From the NCBI RefSeq assembly GCF_000230995.2, contig NC_019973.1, positions 1,936,001 through 2,000,000 of the forward strand: a DNA stretch of 64,000 bases, given 5' to 3'. This document shows, piece by piece, positions 62,131-64,000 of this stretch; within the stretch, counting starts at the first letter, position 1; every line of letters starts with the position of its first letter. Position numbers and translations under genes: made by a program. The stretch comes from Mesorhizobium australicum WSM2073. Its GTDB lineage: Bacteria > Pseudomonadota > Alphaproteobacteria > Rhizobiales > Rhizobiaceae. The notes under the pieces were generated by a model, which saw nothing but the letters and a program-made list of their open reading frames with translations, did not search any database and had not been told where the DNA came from.

Positions 62131-63195
62131 TCAAGCCCAGCCTGACAGCTCGCGCCGTACCATCGCTTCGATCACCGCCATGCCTTCAGGGCTGTCATTC
62201 AGGCATGGTATGTGGGCGAAGTTCTTGCCGCCGGCATGGTGGAAGGTCTCGGCCGCTTCGCGGCCAATCTCATCCAGCGTCTCGATGCAGTCGACTGAAA
62301 ACCCCGGATTGACGATGGCGATCGACTTGACGCCGTCCTTGGCCAGTTTCTCCACAGTCTTGTCGGTGTAGGGCTGCAGCCATTCTTGCGCCCCGAAGCG
62401 TGATTGGAACGTGGTGATCAGTTTTCTTTCGTCCCAGCCGAGCCTGTCGCGCAGCAGCCGCGTCGTCTTCAGGCAATGGCAATGATAGGGATCGCCCTTC
62501 TCAAAATAGGGTTTTGGAATGCCGTGATAGGAGGCGATGACCACCTCGGGCTGGAAATCCAGGGTCGCCAGGTGCCGTTCGATCGAACTGGCCAGCGCCT
62601 CGATGTAGACTGGCTCATCATAATAGGGCGGCACGCTGCGGACGGCAGGTGCCGCCCGCATCTTCATCAAGGCGCGAAACAGCTGGTCGTTTGCGGTGGC
62701 GGTCGTCGTCGCCGAATATTGCGGATAGAGTGGAAAGCTCAGGATGCGATCGCAGCCTTGTGCGACCAGCCTTTCGGCGACGCTCGACGTCGAAGGGTTG
62801 CCGTAGCGCATCGCCCAGTCGACGACCACGTTGGGCAGATCGCGTAGCGCCTCGGCCAGTTTTTCACCTTGTGCGCGGGTATAGGTTCGCAAAGGCGACT
62901 CGTTCTTCTCCCGGTTCCAGATCCTGGCGTAGTTGGCGCCCGACTTCTTCGGTCGCGTGGTCAGCACCAGTCCATAGAGGATGGGATACCAGATCGCCTT
63001 GTTGAGTTCGATAACGCGTGGATCAGACAGGAACTCCCTGAGATAACGCCACATCGGCCTGAACTCGGTGCCGTCGGGTGTTCCAAGGTTGACCAGCATG
63101 ACCCCTATCTTGCCGATCTTGACGGGGGGATGCCCGACCGGTCGTGGGCCAGGGGCTTTCGCGGCTTTGGGATCGACAATAGTGGAAAGCGGCAT
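62131..63195 (-). CDS. hemH: Ferrochelatase
   Basis: This 354-residue protein has the family blocks GVMLVNLGTPD, SFPLYPQYSATT, the catalytic His224 in ASYHGIPKPYF and the acidic Glu305 in PGFSVDCIETLDEI. It inserts Fe2+ into protoporphyrin IX, the last step of heme synthesis. The first 25 residues are an alanine/proline-rich extension that precedes the catalytic domain. No cluster cysteines of the animal type are evident. The gene is 53 bp after the DadA-like gene start on the same strand. Confidence 0.96.
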   Translation of the reverse strand: MPLSTIVDPKAAKAPGPRPVGHPPVKIGKIGVMLVNLGTPDGTEFRPMWRYLREFLSDPRVIELNKAIWYPILYGLVLTTRPKKSGANYARIWNREKNESPLRTYTRAQGEKLAEALRDLPNVVVDWAMRYGNPSTSSVAERLVAQGCDRILSFPLYPQYSATTTATANDQLFRALMKMRAAPAVRSVPPYYDEPVYIEALASSIERHLATLDFQPEVVIASYHGIPKPYFEKGDPYHCHCLKTTRLLRDRLGWDERKLITTFQSRFGAQEWLQPYTDKTVEKLAKDGVKSIAIVNPGFSVDCIETLDEIGREAAETFHHAGGKNFAHIPCLNDSPEGMAVIEAMVRRELSGWA

Positions 63196-63361
63196 ATGGG
63201 TCTCCGAGACGTGAACCTAACCATCCTGCAGGAGCTTTCAATGCCGCGTCTGGCCGCACCTTGCAGCATGTCGCGGCGGATAGGATTCGCCCGACCTGCC
63301 GTAAGCTTCTGATAACCGAGGACACCTCCGGGCGACATGCATCAGGCCATGGAGATATAAA

Positions 63362-63383
63362 CCTGCCCGGTTCCCCGGGCGGG
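63362..63383 (-). terminator. Probable intrinsic terminator after the LysM gene
   Basis: A 9-bp stem (CCTGCCCGG / CCGGGCGGG, one G-T pair) with a TTCC loop lies 24 bases after the LysM gene stop and on the minus strand is followed by TTTATAT. The remaining 211-bp gap to hemH shows nothing else recognisable. Confidence 0.6.
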
Positions 63384-63406
63384 CGATGTGGCGGAGCTGG
63401 ACGAAA

Positions 63407-64000
63407 TTACTTCGCCGGGATGGTCAGTGTCGCGCCCGGCATAAGCCGATGCGGCCTTTGGCTCTTGTTCGCCTCATAGATGAGCTTCCACTTGGTCGCA
63501 TCGCCATAGGCCTTCTTCGCCAGATCCCAGTAGGTATCGCCGGTCACGACGACATGATTGCCGGTGGCTGGTGTGGCTTCAGCGGGCTTTGCCGGCTCGG
63601 CGGGCGCGGGCGTCGCCGGCGCAGTGGCCGGCGCGGGAGTGGTCTCGGCAGGCTTCGCCGGTTCGGCAGGTGCCGGCGGGGCCGGTGATGCAGGCGCGTT
63701 TTCCGTCGATATGGCTGGCGGCGTGTTGGCGATATCGCCTGAGTTGGCAGGCAATTCCGGCATTGCCGGTGCAGCCGGTTTGGCAGCCTCGGCCGGTGCC
63801 GGCGCTGCCGGTGCGGTCTCCGCCGGCTTTGCTGGTTCGGCGGCGGGAGCTGCCGCTGTCGTCGCGGCGATCTCGGTGATGCGGCCGTCGAGCTTCGGCG
63901 TATAGGGCCGGTGCGCGCCGAGATAGTCGGCCACGACCTGTTCGAGGCCAGGGCCGTAGTCATAAGCGTTCTTGGCCTTTTCGGCGAAGACCTTGTAGCC
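63407..64000 (-). CDS. LysM domain protein, N-terminal part outside window
   Basis: The visible C-terminal 197 residues read on without a stop to the end of the window, so the gene starts beyond it. The first visible part (YKVFAEKAKNAYDYG) is followed by about 110 residues of Ala/Pro/Glu/Lys-rich tandem units (APAEPAKPAE and variants) and a C-terminal LysM domain (HVVVTGDTYWDLAKKAYG to LTIPAK). LysM binds peptidoglycan. The repeat region is probably a flexible spacer across the periplasm. The N-terminal function cannot be judged. Confidence 0.85.
   Translation of the reverse strand, partial: GYKVFAEKAKNAYDYGPGLEQVVADYLGAHRPYTPKLDGRITEIAATTAAAPAAEPAKPAETAPAAPAPAEAAKPAAPAMPELPANSGDIANTPPAISTENAPASPAPPAPAEPAKPAETTPAPATAPATPAPAEPAKPAEATPATGNHVVVTGDTYWDLAKKAYGDATKWKLIYEANKSQRPHRLMPGATLTIPAK

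Overview
The window looks like chromosomal DNA of a Rhizobiales alphaproteobacterium, most likely Mesorhizobium or a close relative. The reasons are the high GC content with long open antisense frames, many ATP-binding cassette importers, small palindromic intergenic repeats, the cell-cycle regulator CpdR, an hsp20 gene with a ROSE-type leader, and a small RNA beside a suhB-like gene. It holds about 54 protein genes, one tRNA and one candidate small RNA. Both end genes are cut by the window: a ChbG/HpnK deacetylase on the left and a LysM protein on the right. I saw no insertion sequence, prophage or CRISPR array.

Region 1 (1-5450): a YdjC/ChbG-type deacetylase and a GtrA membrane protein form one unit. 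A two-gene RND efflux system (adaptor and pump) converges on it.

Region 2 (5640-18202) is a nitrogen and amine catabolic island. It has an RpiR-type regulator, an N-formylglutamate-amidohydrolase-like enzyme, an APC permease, a glutamine-synthetase-like ligase, an aldehyde dehydrogenase, an iron-containing alcohol dehydrogenase and a four-gene polyamine/iron-type ABC importer. Together these would fit uptake and gamma-glutamylation of an amine or amino alcohol. A two-gene toxin-antitoxin-like unit (DUF7662-like protein plus PIN domain) sits inside this island, directly before the aldehyde dehydrogenase.

Region 3 (18362-21793) holds single genes: a CPA1 antiporter, an endonuclease/exonuclease/phosphatase-fold enzyme and an EamA transporter.

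Region 4 (21798-39439) is a co-oriented run of 14 genes behind a LacI-type regulator. It includes a Gfo/Idh/MocA oxidoreductase, CoA-transferase, enoyl-CoA hydratase, aldehyde dehydrogenase, a sugar-type ABC importer, two GMC flavoenzymes, an SDR, a Dabb protein and an MFS carrier. A DUF993 TIM-barrel gene diverges from it. Two nearly identical palindromic operators lie in the divergent promoter region. Two different repeat elements occupy consecutive gene junctions of the run.

Region 5 (39531-46002): tRNA-Val(GAC), cpdR, a second N-formylglutamate amidohydrolase, a CUCC-rich small RNA opposite a hisN/suhB-like phosphatase, an alpha/beta hydrolase, hsp20 behind an RNA thermometer, and a threonine aldolase.

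Region 6 (46003-64000) is mainly housekeeping: gltB and gltD, a DUF459 SGNH-like protein, a lytic transglycosylase, galU, an outer-membrane barrel protein, an arabinose-5-phosphate isomerase, an NfeD/SPFH pair, a DadA-like flavoenzyme, hemH and the truncated LysM protein. Two diverged copies of a roughly 160-bp palindromic element follow galU and the isomerase gene. All functional calls come from reading motifs and recalling families; no database search was possible.
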